DNA of 64,000 nt, taken from NCBI GenBank assembly GCA_026395405.1, contig JAPLYU010000003.1, positions 62,001 through 126,000 on the forward strand. The letters are read 5' to 3'. The stretch is from Candidatus Saccharimonadota bacterium. GTDB lineage: Bacteria > Patescibacteriota > Saccharimonadia > Saccharimonadales > Saccharimonadaceae. Position 1 is the first letter of the stretch, and each line of letters begins with the position of its first letter. Shown in pieces: positions 23,897-33,611 of the stretch. Below the pieces are notes generated by a model, which saw only the letters and a list, made by a program, of their open reading frames with translations, was not told the origin of the DNA and searched no databases. The translations under genes were made by a program, and so were the position numbers.

Positions 23897-25144
23897 ATGG
23901 CAAATTCACCCGAATCGTTCCCCGAGACCCCAGAAACCAAAGAACATCGTGATAGCAGATGGAGGCGTGCTGGTCGTAGAGCCCTAATAATTAGCGGGGC
24001 ATTATCACTTGCCGCTAGCGCCGGAGCAACGATTGAGGCCAACCAAAATCTTCATCCAGAACAGCCCATCCCCAACCCCGATGCGCAAATTGGCCATACA
24101 TACACCGTAGAGACAGGAGTATCGGCTGGTAGATATGATATCATCCCAGGCGAAGACGGTTCATTTAAACTTCCTGGTCTGGAACGATCAATGGGCCTGC
24201 AGACTACAGACACCGAAGCCGTTACCGATATTGTCGTAGACCCTCCTACTAGGACGGCCGAGCAAACAAAAGTATATATGGAAAAAGTTCAAAATATGAT
24301 TTGGGCTGAACAGTTTGGTATTCATAATCCTGGCGAAATTCAACCTCGCGGGCCAGATGCGGTTCAGGCAGCGGTTGATAGGGTTAAGCAATCACTGACA
24401 GAAGGCAAACAAATCGTAAGTATTGAAATCCAAGGTACAGCATCTGATGAATCAGATAAAAGAAACGCTGAAAATAACCCAGGTTTAGGCGTAACTGACA
24501 AGAAAAATGAAAACCTTGCTGATATGCGTGGTCGCGCCGTAACGAGGTGGTTCGAAAAGGTATTAGAGCAGTCCGTTGGAAAAGACACTGCAAAATCAAT
24601 TGAACAAGTAACGACTTTGAAGGACGGCCTAGAAATACAAGATGAACACCTAAATAAACAGATAGTCGAAATGGCACGGTCACTTGGTTTGGAAACCGAT
24701 GATATGGTTATGAGTTTCAACCGTGGTGAAAATCTGCCCGGTGCTGCAGAAGAATTATTGCAAGGTTTGAAAAATGACCGGTACGTAACAATTAGAATTG
24801 AAGTCGCGGATCAGGCCGAATCAGAGGATCAGTCAGCAAGACTTGTAACCGAAATAACTAAAACTTCAAGTAGCCATAAGGTCATATTGGTATTCGTACC
24901 TATATTAATTCCTCCTGTAACTCGTGGTCCTCGAACCCAAGTCGGCATTACAAATCCAACCGACATCAAACCACCAAAAACACATTGGGGTCCTGCGCCA
25001 AAAGAATTAAAAATGACCGGACACTCGCAACAGGTACCTCATCGAATAAACCAACCTGATACTGGAAACGCCCATTATGGTAAGGGTAGCGGCGGTAGAG
25101 TCGCTACATCACGCGGTACTTCCCACCGTGGCCAAAGACACTAA
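23897..25144 (+). CDS. Membrane-anchored or exported protein with OmpA-like region (unknown)
   Basis: 415 aa from ATG 23897, which follows AAAGGACTAAA. A basic N-terminus (SRWRRAGRRA) and one hydrophobic helix (about residues 25-42) suggest export with an anchor. The region VSIEIQGTASDESD followed by ENLADMRGRAVTRWFEKVL recalls the OmpA-type peptidoglycan-binding pattern, though weakly. A second hydrophobic stretch (VILVFVPILIPPV) lies near residue 330. The tail is Gly/His/Arg-rich. Specific role not known. Confidence 0.6.
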   Translation: MANSPESFPETPETKEHRDSRWRRAGRRALIISGALSLAASAGATIEANQNLHPEQPIPNPDAQIGHTYTVETGVSAGRYDIIPGEDGSFKLPGLERSMGLQTTDTEAVTDIVVDPPTRTAEQTKVYMEKVQNMIWAEQFGIHNPGEIQPRGPDAVQAAVDRVKQSLTEGKQIVSIEIQGTASDESDKRNAENNPGLGVTDKKNENLADMRGRAVTRWFEKVLEQSVGKDTAKSIEQVTTLKDGLEIQDEHLNKQIVEMARSLGLETDDMVMSFNRGENLPGAAEELLQGLKNDRYVTIRIEVADQAESEDQSARLVTEITKTSSSHKVILVFVPILIPPVTRGPRTQVGITNPTDIKPPKTHWGPAPKELKMTGHSQQVPHRINQPDTGNAHYGKGSGGRVATSRGTSHRGQRH

Positions 25145-25168
25145 CCCGTAATCTGATACAATAATCAC

Positions 25169-25747
25169 ATGGTATATAACGAAGATGTAAAAATCGTGGC
25201 GTTTGTCGGAATGGCGGGCGCGGGCAAAAGTACAGCGGTTGAATATGTAACCAGCAAGGGCTATCCAAAAGTTTATGGCGGTGGGATTTTTTATGAAGCC
25301 ATGAAAGAGGCTGGCATAGAACCGAACAACCAAAATGAAGACGATTTCCGGACCAAAGTCCATAGCGGTGAAGACCAGAACATTCTTATTAATAAGTTTA
25401 TTCAACAAATAAATAATTTAATCGATGCCGGCCAACATCGTATCGTAACAGATAGTAATTATTCGTGGGAACAATACAAGGCTGTTATGCACGAGTTCCA
25501 TGGAGAATTGAGCGTCATTGCGGTTGTTGCACCAAAACATATTCGCCATCATCGCCTACTGTCTCGACCAGAACGTCCGTTGACCGAAGCCGAAGCTGGC
25601 GACCGCGACTGGCGCGAGATTGAAGATTTGCAATCTGGTGGCACAATCGCAATAGCCGACCATTATATTATTAATGACGGCGATTTAGAAAAATTGCACA
25701 ATCAAATAGACCAAGTTTTGAACGATATTGAATTTTATAAAGATTAA
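25169..25747 (+). CDS. P-loop nucleotide kinase-like protein
   Basis: 192 aa. Walker A is GMAGAGKST near residue 14. The pattern of a small NMP-kinase fold follows, with a lid-like arginine-rich segment ([14 protein letters not shown]) and DHYIINDG near the end. It resembles dephospho-CoA kinase-like and archaeal AAA_18-type kinases, but the substrate is not clear. TACAAT (25157-25162) lies 6 nt before ATG. Its stop overlaps the convergent rpoD stop by 4 nt. Confidence 0.72.
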   Translation: MVYNEDVKIVAFVGMAGAGKSTAVEYVTSKGYPKVYGGGIFYEAMKEAGIEPNNQNEDDFRTKVHSGEDQNILINKFIQQINNLIDAGQHRIVTDSNYSWEQYKAVMHEFHGELSVIAVVAPKHIRHHRLLSRPERPLTEAEAGDRDWREIEDLQSGGTIAIADHYIINDGDLEKLHNQIDQVLNDIEFYKD

Positions 25748-26748
25748 CTAAGGTATTCGTGCAGTTTTTTGGCGTCTTTGTGTTTGCGGAGTTTTGCTAG
25801 GGCTTTTGCTTCGATTTGGCGAATACGTTCGCGCGTAACAGCGAATTCACGACCGACTTCTTCTAGTGTGTGAGATTTGCCGTTTTCTAGGCCGAAGCGC
25901 ATTTTAACAATTTTTTGTTCCCTATCGGAAAGCGTTGATAGGACTGATTGAACCTGTTCTTTTAATAGTTGTGAAGTTGCAGAATCTTCGGGAGTTACAC
26001 CTGCATCATCCTCAATAAAGTCACCTAGAACCGAATCTTCGTCTTCGCCATCACGACCGACACCGGCGTCAAGTGATGTGATGTCTTGTTTGATTTTAAT
26101 CACGTATTCGACTTTGGCAGGTTCCATCTCGAGTTCCTCGGCCAATTCCTCGATAGTTGGTTCGCGGTTTAATTCCTGCGTCATGCGACGTTGAGTTCGA
26201 AGCAATTTGTTAATTGTTTCAACCATATGCACCGGAATACGAATCGTTCGGGCCTGGTCGGCAATCGCGCGGGTAATCGCCTGGCGAATCCACCAAGTCG
26301 CATAGGTGCTGAATTTAAATCCTTTGTCGGGATCAAATTTTTCAACTGCGCGTAAAAGTCCGGTATTTCCCTCTTGAATCAGATCCAAAAAATCTAGTCC
26401 GCGACCACTGTAACGTTTAGCAATCGAAACGACAAGGCGCATGTTGGCTTCGGCCATTTTGTCTTTGGCGCGTTTATCACCCGCAACAACGCGTTGCGCA
26501 AGCGCCAATTCTTCCTCGGAACTAAGCAACGGAATTTTACCAATTTCGCGTAAGTAAAGACGGACACTGTCGTCACTGGCATCATCAAAATATTGTCCTT
26601 TGTTCAGCGTATCTTCGTCGTCTTCTTCCTCATCAACCAGTTCATCTGGTGCTGGTTCGTCAATATCACTTAGCGCAAATCCGTTGGCGTCAACCAATCC
26701 GGAAGGCAGTACAACTTCTTCATCCTCATGTTTTTTACCTTTGACCAC
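25744..26748 (-). CDS. rpoD: RNA polymerase primary sigma factor (sigma-70/RpoD)
   Basis: Directs RNA polymerase to housekeeping promoters. 334 aa: an acidic N-terminus, region 1.2/2 ([15 protein letters not shown] and [17 protein letters not shown]), the -10 recognition helix [18 protein letters not shown], region 3, and region 4.2 [23 protein letters not shown]. It lacks the large region 1.1 and the insertion of E. coli RpoD. It overlaps dnaG by 14 nt, the familiar dnaG-rpoD macromolecular synthesis operon. Confidence 0.96.
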   Translation of the reverse strand: MVKGKKHEDEEVVLPSGLVDANGFALSDIDEPAPDELVDEEEDDEDTLNKGQYFDDASDDSVRLYLREIGKIPLLSSEEELALAQRVVAGDKRAKDKMAEANMRLVVSIAKRYSGRGLDFLDLIQEGNTGLLRAVEKFDPDKGFKFSTYATWWIRQAITRAIADQARTIRIPVHMVETINKLLRTQRRMTQELNREPTIEELAEELEMEPAKVEYVIKIKQDITSLDAGVGRDGEDEDSVLGDFIEDDAGVTPEDSATSQLLKEQVQSVLSTLSDREQKIVKMRFGLENGKSHTLEEVGREFAVTRERIRQIEAKALAKLRKHKDAKKLHEYLS

Positions 26749-28486
26749 TTTTTATCTCCTTAATTAAGTTATTAAGTTGGTTACGAATTTTATTTGCTTT
26801 TGTCTCATCACCTAAAGTTTCTGCATCACGCAGCTTTTCGGTCAATAAATCTTTTTGCTTTTTCTTGTGCTCTGTGGCAACTTGGCGGAGCAATCGTGCC
26901 GTTTCAAAGTAACGATCTTGGTCGTTCCAATCGGCATATCGAGCGTCGGCCTTTAATAGTAATATTTTAACATAGGTATCGTATTTTTTCAATTCCTCCG
27001 GAGTGTCGCGAACAGCTTTGCCGTCGCTCTGCGACAAGTACTTAACGACGTCTTTTCGTTGGTCGCCGGTGAATGTTTCCAGGTCAACCGTTCGGAATAA
27101 ATCGTGTGTCGCGCCGTCAATTAATGCAACGGACAGCAAATTATCTTGATAAAATGATGGGTCTTGGACAACGTCGTTTTGCAGAGTTGTAGCGTCTTTG
27201 AATATTTTTTTAGTTTTCTCGCCGCTGCTGGCAAGTTTTTCTTTTAAAGCATCGACGGACGAATCGCTAAGCTCGGCAATTTGGCTGACATAATATTCCC
27301 GTTCGACCGAATCCTGCAACATCCGAACAACGTCGAGTGCCGCTGTCGTAAATCGGCGCTTGCCAGCTGCAGTTTTTAAATCTTCGCGAATTGCATATTG
27401 TTTAATCACCCATTCAACTGCGGGTTCGGCAGTTTCAATCGCGTTCTGCCAAAGTTTAATATCTTTTTTAATAAGTTCATCTGGATCTTTGGCACCCTCG
27501 GGCATAGAAATTATCGACAAATCAACACCGACACTTTGTGCAATCGGAATTGCTCGTTCGGTTGCTGCCAAACCGGCTTTATCACCGTCAAACGCCAAGC
27601 GGATGTGGTTGCTAAGTCTGACTAATGCGCGCAAATGATTTTCGGTCATTGCCGTGCCGGCTGTGGCCACAACTTGCGATATATCAACTTGGTGACTGCT
27701 GATAACGTCCAAGTTACCTTCAACAATGACAGCATAATCATTTGAACGAATCGACTCTTTGGCCTGTGACAAACCAAAAACATGACGGCCTTTATCATAA
27801 ATTAATGTTTGTGGGGTATTCAAATATTTCGGAGCCTTGGGTTCATCAATAATTATACGGCCGGTAAAACCAATCACTTGCCCGGTGCCGTCCATCAAAG
27901 GAATCATCATCCGACCGCGGAATAAATCGGTATCATACCTGTTAACTAGCCCGGCTTGGGATAATTCATTGGCGGTAAAACCCTTTTTGGTCAAAAAATG
28001 AACCAGTGCGTCGCCAATTGTCGGTGCATATCCAATTTTAAAATCGGTAACAATTTGCTTGGAAAGTCCGCGATCGCCAAAAACATATTGCACAGCCCGC
28101 GGGTTTTTAATTAAACTTTGTTGATAATAATTTGCGGCTAGTTCGTTTGCCAACAGTAGACGCTTTTTGCGCTGTGCAATTTCTTGAGCACCTTTGGTAT
28201 CGTACATCGACAAATCGACGCCGGCTTTGCGAGCCAGGTGTTCCAGGCTGGCACGAAAGTCCATGCCCTCGACCTCCATAATGAATGTGAAAACGTCACC
28301 GCCCTTGTTCGACGAAAAATCATGCCAAATGTGTTTGTCCGGGCTGACATAAAAACTGGGAGTTTTTTCGCTAGAGAATGGACTGAGACCTTTGAAATTA
28401 CGCCCGGCACGTTTAAGTTGAACGTATTCACCAATAACGTCTTCAATATTTAACCGCGCTCGCACTTCCTCTTTGGCGTCCTGCAT
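26735..28486 (-). CDS. dnaG: DNA primase DnaG with degenerate zinc-binding domain
   Basis: Makes RNA primers for replication. TOPRIM motifs [15 protein letters not shown] and AFDGDKAG are intact, and the N-terminal RNA polymerase core has GFTGRII. In the CHC2 zinc domain the expected CPFH is SPFS (after KGL) and the expected CFGCG is DFSSNKGG, so all four zinc ligands are replaced while surrounding residues ([17 protein letters not shown]) remain. Length 583 aa is normal. Upstream of rpoD and overlapping it. Repeat copy D lies just upstream. Confidence 0.94.
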   Translation of the reverse strand: MQDAKEEVRARLNIEDVIGEYVQLKRAGRNFKGLSPFSSEKTPSFYVSPDKHIWHDFSSNKGGDVFTFIMEVEGMDFRASLEHLARKAGVDLSMYDTKGAQEIAQRKKRLLLANELAANYYQQSLIKNPRAVQYVFGDRGLSKQIVTDFKIGYAPTIGDALVHFLTKKGFTANELSQAGLVNRYDTDLFRGRMMIPLMDGTGQVIGFTGRIIIDEPKAPKYLNTPQTLIYDKGRHVFGLSQAKESIRSNDYAVIVEGNLDVISSHQVDISQVVATAGTAMTENHLRALVRLSNHIRLAFDGDKAGLAATERAIPIAQSVGVDLSIISMPEGAKDPDELIKKDIKLWQNAIETAEPAVEWVIKQYAIREDLKTAAGKRRFTTAALDVVRMLQDSVEREYYVSQIAELSDSSVDALKEKLASSGEKTKKIFKDATTLQNDVVQDPSFYQDNLLSVALIDGATHDLFRTVDLETFTGDQRKDVVKYLSQSDGKAVRDTPEELKKYDTYVKILLLKADARYADWNDQDRYFETARLLRQVATEHKKKQKDLLTEKLRDAETLGDETKANKIRNQLNNLIKEIKSGQR

Positions 28487-28539
28487 TTCGTCTTTAATTA
28501 TACCCCTGTTAGGTAATAACTCAAAACTGTTAATAAAAT

Positions 28540-28594
28540 GTGGATAAAAAGGTCCGTCCTTTTTTACACCTTAGACTGTTGAATAATATACAAC
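28540..28594 (-). repeat. Interspersed repeat copy D (short form)
   Basis: In the orientation of B, C and E it reads GTTGTATATTATTCAACAG, TCTAAGGTGT, AAAAAAGGACGGACCTTTTT and ATCCAC. It lies between divergent dnaG and the gene at 28660, so it cannot simply be a terminator for a converging pair. Confidence 0.8.
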
Positions 28595-28659
28595 GAAAGA
28601 ATAGGACGAGGCTTTTCGATTTTGATAATGTAGCTGTTTATGCTTAAATTAACTGTAGT

Positions 28660-29280
28660 ATGAACCCTGATAATGACCAGCCAGCACCCGTAATGAACTC
28701 TGACTATTTGAATCAGATCGCCCCAAAGCCTCAAAAAAAATCATTAATTCCAAAAAACAAGCCTGTCGTGGTCGGTATTATCGCAATAGGTTTTTTGGTT
28801 TTAATCACCATTGTGGGGTTATTGGCAAGTTTGGCTTCTGGCAATATTGGTGACACCGAAAGGCTTGTGGCACGCCTACAGGCTACCCAGGACATAGTTA
28901 ATTCTGCTAAGACGAACGTTAATAATCATCAACTGCGAGCCCTCAATAGCTCTCTTGATATTTTCCTGACAAACACTCTGCGCGACGCAACGCCAATTTT
29001 GGCAAAAAAAAATATTAAAATAGACAATCTAAGTAAAACTGTTGTGAACGCAGAGTCCGATGCTAAGATACTTGCAACCCTAGAAGACGCTAGATTGAAT
29101 GCGGTTTATGATAGAATATACGCTAGCGAAATGGCCACGCAACTGGAAAATACTACAATCCTTATGAAAAAAATATTTAACAGCACCAACGACAAAAGTT
29201 TGAAAAGTTTCCTAAGCAACGCTTACCTGACGTTGAAACCCACACAAAAACAATATGCGGACTATAACGCCAGCGACTAG
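28660..29280 (+). CDS. Single-TM protein with helical extracellular domain (unknown)
   Basis: 206 aa. A polar N-terminus with Lys-Pro runs, one membrane helix (about residues 38-62), then a helix-rich domain without cysteines. No family recognised. Its stop overlaps the convergent gene at 29277 by 4 nt. It is divergently transcribed from dnaG. Confidence 0.58.
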   Translation: MNPDNDQPAPVMNSDYLNQIAPKPQKKSLIPKNKPVVVGIIAIGFLVLITIVGLLASLASGNIGDTERLVARLQATQDIVNSAKTNVNNHQLRALNSSLDIFLTNTLRDATPILAKKNIKIDNLSKTVVNAESDAKILATLEDARLNAVYDRIYASEMATQLENTTILMKKIFNSTNDKSLKSFLSNAYLTLKPTQKQYADYNASD

Positions 29281-29618
29281 CCTGCATTTACCAAATCGTA
29301 ACTCAGTCTGATAAAATCTTTTAATTCGTCATCCGGGATTTGCCCGGTTACAAGTATTGTATTCCAGTGTTTTTTACTTAGATGATAGCCTGGCAGCACT
29401 GTTTCATAGGTCTCGCGTAGTTTTTCCGCTAGTAAAGGATCACATTTTAGACTGATACGAACGGGTTTAGAATTTTCTGCTATCAAGGCAAACATCTTGC
29501 CCTTCCCGTTTTCGATATGACCAATTTTATAAACCGATACTTCCTGCCCAAACGGAAAGTCCAGCCAAGTTTCGGGAAAACTTAGTAAATATTCGTGAAT
29601 TTCTTTTAGTGTCATCAT
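29277..29618 (-). CDS. MmcQ/YjbR-family protein
   Basis: 113 aa with the family signature: FPETWLDFPFGQEVSVYKIG near the start, KPVRISLKCDP in the middle and GYHLSKKHWNTILVTG toward the end. The family has a CyaY-like fold, and some members bind DNA; a catalytic role is not established. Two adjacent ATG codons could start it; a TAGAAT box (29624-29629) favours the second. Confidence 0.85.
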   Translation of the reverse strand: MMTLKEIHEYLLSFPETWLDFPFGQEVSVYKIGHIENGKGKMFALIAENSKPVRISLKCDPLLAEKLRETYETVLPGYHLSKKHWNTILVTGQIPDDELKDFIRLSYDLVNAG

Positions 29619-29626
29619 TAACTATT

Positions 29627-30847
29627 CTACAGGCTACTGTATGGTGGTTGCAATTGCTTTACGGTTGATTGCCACTGCAGGCGATTTAATATATCAGCCT
29701 GCTGTGCAGGGGTTGCCGGTTTTACGATTTTATCGCTGTCGTTGGTGCCGACTACGCCGAATTGATATTTAATATCAAGTTTTTTAAGGTTTTGTTTTTG
29801 CGCGAGCGCCAAGCAGTTATCTTTATACGAACCGCACTTGGTCCCCAATGACAACCATTTATCCAGCAAATCCGAACTGCCGCCGCTGGTTTTCATAACA
29901 ACGTTGATACCCGCTGAACGAACAACTTCAGATGTGTCTTGTTGATCAAACATAAAATTGCCCATTGAATACACAATCAGATGACCTTTGTAACTTTCGC
30001 TGGTTTGAATCCAGTGCGGATGATCACCCAGTACCATATCTGCCCCGCCGTCAATCAAACTTCTATAAAAATCGGTTTTAATTTGGTCGGGTGCCGGTTT
30101 ATACTCCGCTCCCATATGAGGCATAGCAATTACTGGCATGTATTTGCCATACTGTGCCATCACGGCGACCGACGAAGCAGGAGGAATCTGGAAAACCCCA
30201 TGAAAGCCGCACAACGCAACCGGTATCTTGCCTACAGTCGTTAAATCATTGTCATTTAACACCGTGGCCGGCAAGCTAACGACCTCGCATATATCATCAG
30301 TTACAGTCGGGTCATAATTTCCAAAATATTGAATACCGTATTTTTCCAAATGCGCCTGGGTTTCTTTGAATCCTGCTGCACCCTGATTGTCGGTGTGGTT
30401 ATTTGCCAGAGTAAAGGCAGTAATCCATTTGGCCGCTTCAGGTAAATAATCGGGCGAGCAATTAAAGGTTAACGTGTTGTCCATTTCGGCCGAAGTTGTA
30501 TGAACGGCAGCAGCCATCGGACACTCTAGACCTGAAATCCAAGCGTTATATTGATCACGATTAAATTCATTCAGCCGCGAAAATGGATAAGCGTACTTTA
30601 ATTCGCTGGCCATTGACCAGTCGTCTATATATCGTCCCCAAAAAGTGTTGCCCAAAAAAAGTACATTTGATGAAACGCTGATTGGTTTCGTTTTTTTGAT
30701 AATAACTGATGAGTTTTGTGGTTTCAACGGCGCGCTTGTTTTGCTTGACCATATTATTGCAACTATAACCGCACCCAAAACGACAAGTATTATACCCGAA
30801 ACTACCAACCAGATTCGTCGATTTACTCGACGCTCAACTACGCGCAT
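29627..30847 (-). CDS. CapA-family protein (PGA_cap metallophosphatase-like), membrane anchored
   Basis: 406 aa. One N-terminal membrane helix (about residues 12-33), then a CapA-type domain: VLFLGNTFWGR, SGLECPM, FTLANNHTDNQG, PVIAMPHMGAEY, VLGDHPHWIQTSE and YSMGNFMFDQ. CapA proteins take part in poly-gamma-glutamate capsule handling in Bacillus, but many relatives have unknown roles. Family relation is clear; a capsule role here is not proven. TACAAT lies 9 nt before ATG. Confidence 0.83.
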   Translation of the reverse strand: MRVVERRVNRRIWLVVSGIILVVLGAVIVAIIWSSKTSAPLKPQNSSVIIKKTKPISVSSNVLFLGNTFWGRYIDDWSMASELKYAYPFSRLNEFNRDQYNAWISGLECPMAAAVHTTSAEMDNTLTFNCSPDYLPEAAKWITAFTLANNHTDNQGAAGFKETQAHLEKYGIQYFGNYDPTVTDDICEVVSLPATVLNDNDLTTVGKIPVALCGFHGVFQIPPASSVAVMAQYGKYMPVIAMPHMGAEYKPAPDQIKTDFYRSLIDGGADMVLGDHPHWIQTSESYKGHLIVYSMGNFMFDQQDTSEVVRSAGINVVMKTSGGSSDLLDKWLSLGTKCGSYKDNCLALAQKQNLKKLDIKYQFGVVGTNDSDKIVKPATPAQQADILNRLQWQSTVKQLQPPYSSL

Positions 30848-30865
30848 TGTAGTTTTATTGTAGCA

Positions 30866-31423
30866 CTACTTCAACTTTGCCAGATAATATTGCAATTCAG
30901 CAATACTTCCACGGATATCATCAAGTGCACGGTGTGCGTTTGGTTTGGCAAATTTAACCTTGTATTTGTTCTCAAAAACAACCTTCCAAGCGCTAACGTC
31001 CAACATGCGATAATGTAATCTGCTGTCAATTCTAGGCCATTTATCGATGATGAATCGCCTGTCCATGTGGACAGAGCTTCCGCCCAACAAGACTGGCACG
31101 ACATGATCAAAATTTTTGTCGATAAATGTTAAAAGTTCTTTTTCAATCGTTTTTAATGATTTACCATTTCGGTTTTGCCTAAGTAAACCGTCTTTAGAGT
31201 CAGATTCTGCATCCCAAAATGATTGGTACACCGCCATTCGGTTAATGATATCTGATTTTTTATTTTTTATAATGCCGTGATAGGTGTCTAATTCTTTGAA
31301 ATCCCAGTCTGTAGCAATTGCAGCAACCTCAAGAATAAAGTCTTCGTTTGGGGAAAGACCCGTCATCTCTAAATCAACCCACAAAATTCGTTTTTGCGGT
31401 AGGTTTCGTAGTTTTTTGTCCAT
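30866..31423 (-). CDS. orn: Oligoribonuclease
   Basis: Degrades 2-5 nt RNA fragments to mononucleotides. DEDDh exonuclease motifs: ILWVDLEMTGL (Exo I), a middle Asp region (HYRMLDVSAWK) and HRALDDIRGSIAEL (Exo III). About 185 aa, the usual size. The ATG at 31423 comes one base after the mscL stop codon, so the two are co-transcribed. It complements the apparently inactive DHH/NrnA-like protein at 895. Confidence 0.92.
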   Translation of the reverse strand: MDKKLRNLPQKRILWVDLEMTGLSPNEDFILEVAAIATDWDFKELDTYHGIIKNKKSDIINRMAVYQSFWDAESDSKDGLLRQNRNGKSLKTIEKELLTFIDKNFDHVVPVLLGGSSVHMDRRFIIDKWPRIDSRLHYRMLDVSAWKVVFENKYKVKFAKPNAHRALDDIRGSIAELQYYLAKLK

Positions 31424-31424
31424 C

Positions 31425-31850
31425 TTAACTTTTTGGCTTGTCGAGTTTATCAAGTTTCAACAAGTGAATAATAAAGTAAATTACCAGAGCAATGACTAAA
31501 AAGTTGACGAAATCGTTCAAGAATACGCCGTAATGCAAAACGGCTTGCTTGCCGCCACTAGCACTACCGATTGTCCAAGTAAGTCCGTTTAAACCCTCGG
31601 CAGAGCCTAAAAGCAAGCCAATCGGAGGCATAACAACATTATTAACTAGTGATTTGACCAGCACCGCTACTGCGCCACCAATGACCAAACCCACAGCCAG
31701 CCCTATAACACCCTGCGTGCGAATGAATTCGAGGAATCCTTTCATCTGCGAACTTCCGACTTTGGCAATTTTCTTCGGAGCAACTTTGACTTTTTTCGCG
31801 GTTTTAACAACTTTGGCTTTTTTAGTAGTAGGTTTTTTCGATGCCGGCAT
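31425..31850 (-). CDS. mscL: Large-conductance mechanosensitive channel with lysine-rich N-terminal extension
   Basis: Opens under membrane tension to release solutes during osmotic downshock. The core from residue 36 matches MscL: FLEFIRTQGVIGLAVGLVIGG (TM1), NNVVMPPIGLLLG, and TM2 FVNFLVIALVIYFIIHLL. Before it lie about 34 residues rich in Lys and Ala (KKPTTKKAKVVKTAKKVK), not found in typical MscL and similar in style to the S20 tail. In an operon with orn. Confidence 0.92.
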   Translation of the reverse strand: MPASKKPTTKKAKVVKTAKKVKVAPKKIAKVGSSQMKGFLEFIRTQGVIGLAVGLVIGGAVAVLVKSLVNNVVMPPIGLLLGSAEGLNGLTWTIGSASGGKQAVLHYGVFLNDFVNFLVIALVIYFIIHLLKLDKLDKPKS

Positions 31851-31890
31851 ATAAAACTCCTTTATTGTCTAGTATTATACCACCTACTGA

Positions 31891-33585
31891 TTACATACGG
31901 TCCGGCGTTGGGATTCCCAGCACCTGCAGCCCGTTTGAGAGCACCACGGCGTAAGCGTCTACAAGATGCCATCGTATCGCCTCTCTTTCATCGCCGATAA
32001 CTTTGTTATTTTCATAAAATCGATTAAATACTTGGGCCAACTCATATAAATAGGTACATAAATGATGAGGTGCAAATTCGATGGTTGCTTGCGAAACTAC
32101 GTGCGGATATTCGGTAATTTTAAACAACAAATCCCGCTCATATTGAGTGTAATTATCAGAAAGCGAATTAAATTCAGAATTATCTGAAACCAGTTTTCGA
32201 ATTATAGATCTGGCCCGAGCAAGTGCATATTGTAAATATGGACCGCTATTACCATGCAAGCTTACCGATTCGGTCGGTTCAAATATACTGTCTGCCCCGA
32301 TTCTAAATTTCAAAAATGCATATTTAATCGCTCCAAGAACTGGCTCGTCGTTGCGATTTCCCTGCACTTTTTCGTTAGCCTGCGCCGTTATATCCAGAAC
32401 GTCTACTGCTCGCAAGAAATTACCTTTTCGGCTGCTCATTTTTTCATTTCCAGCCAATTTAATATTCCCATGAGTAATGTGTTTCGTATGTTCGGCCAAC
32501 TCCGGTTTGAATTGTTCGATGCTTTTTAGTACTACCTTCATATATTCTGTAATGTCGTTGCCGGTAATTATTATCGACTTGTCAAAATGGTAGTCATCCC
32601 ATTTTTTTATGCTTAAACCAACGTCTTTGGCTTCGTAGGTTGGTAAGCCATCAGTGTTAACAAATACTCGCGTATGCAGACCGTACGGCTCGCCGACGAA
32701 TACGACTGCTCCGTCGCTGTCTTTATAGACACCTTTGTCGCGCTGTTCCAATACAGTATCCAGGCCAATCTGTGAGGTTTCGCTTTCTGGGTAATATTTT
32801 TCGAATTTTGTTCCGATTTTGGCATAGAACGAATCAAAATAGTCATAGCTCCACTGACGACAAGTCCAATAAATTTGTGCAAGTGGTGAGTCATGGTCGT
32901 TATCGATATGGAATTGATACACTTTTTTATTCAGTTCGATGATTTCAGATTTTGCGTTCTCGTCATCTTCATATGCGCGGGTTCCTTCGACATAACAACT
33001 AGCCATCCACTCAGACCGATCATTTTCGGCAATTTCAGATAGTCCAGCCGGGTTTTCGCCACCAAACTTTTTTAAGATTGCCCACATTGTTTTACCAACA
33101 TGCAACCCGACATCACCGCCAAAATTAACGCGGTGAACGATACCACCAGCGTACTCAACCAAATTAGACAGTGCGTCCCCGATAACTGACGTGTAAAAAT
33201 GCCCAACGTGCAGGACTTTAAACGGATTTGGGTCGGAATATTCGGTTACGACAATTTTGTTTTCATAGAGTTTTGATTTGCCATAGTCTGAAGGATTGTT
33301 AATAATCTTTTCGAGTTCTTCGGTCAAGCTGCTGTCTTTGATACGTACATTAATAAACCCCGGCCCAGCCACTGATACATCTGAAAAATCACTATTTTCG
33401 CGCAATTTTTCAGCTAATTGTTCAGCAATCTCGCGTGGGTTTTTACCCATCGGTTTAGCCAGCTGCATAGCAACGTTGGTCGCAAAATCACCGAACTGCG
33501 AATCAGGTCGACTCAGTTGAATGTCTTGGTCGATATCAAAAAGTTGATTGACTGTGTTTCTAATAGTTTGGGCTGTTTTGTCCAT
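31891..33585 (-). CDS. argS: Arginyl-tRNA synthetase
   Basis: Charges tRNA-Arg with arginine. The class I signature HIGH is HVGHFYTS near residue 118, after SDPNPFKVL. KMSKS is KMSSRKG. The DALR anticodon-binding domain at the end finishes VLSNGLQVLGIPTPDRM as in other ArgRS. Length 564 aa is normal. TATAAT (33594-33599) lies 8 nt before ATG, so the mRNA is probably leaderless. Confidence 0.96.
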   Translation of the reverse strand: MDKTAQTIRNTVNQLFDIDQDIQLSRPDSQFGDFATNVAMQLAKPMGKNPREIAEQLAEKLRENSDFSDVSVAGPGFINVRIKDSSLTEELEKIINNPSDYGKSKLYENKIVVTEYSDPNPFKVLHVGHFYTSVIGDALSNLVEYAGGIVHRVNFGGDVGLHVGKTMWAILKKFGGENPAGLSEIAENDRSEWMASCYVEGTRAYEDDENAKSEIIELNKKVYQFHIDNDHDSPLAQIYWTCRQWSYDYFDSFYAKIGTKFEKYYPESETSQIGLDTVLEQRDKGVYKDSDGAVVFVGEPYGLHTRVFVNTDGLPTYEAKDVGLSIKKWDDYHFDKSIIITGNDITEYMKVVLKSIEQFKPELAEHTKHITHGNIKLAGNEKMSSRKGNFLRAVDVLDITAQANEKVQGNRNDEPVLGAIKYAFLKFRIGADSIFEPTESVSLHGNSGPYLQYALARARSIIRKLVSDNSEFNSLSDNYTQYERDLLFKITEYPHVVSQATIEFAPHHLCTYLYELAQVFNRFYENNKVIGDEREAIRWHLVDAYAVVLSNGLQVLGIPTPDRM

Positions 33586-33611
33586 TAATCACTATTATAG
33601 CAAAGTGGTAT

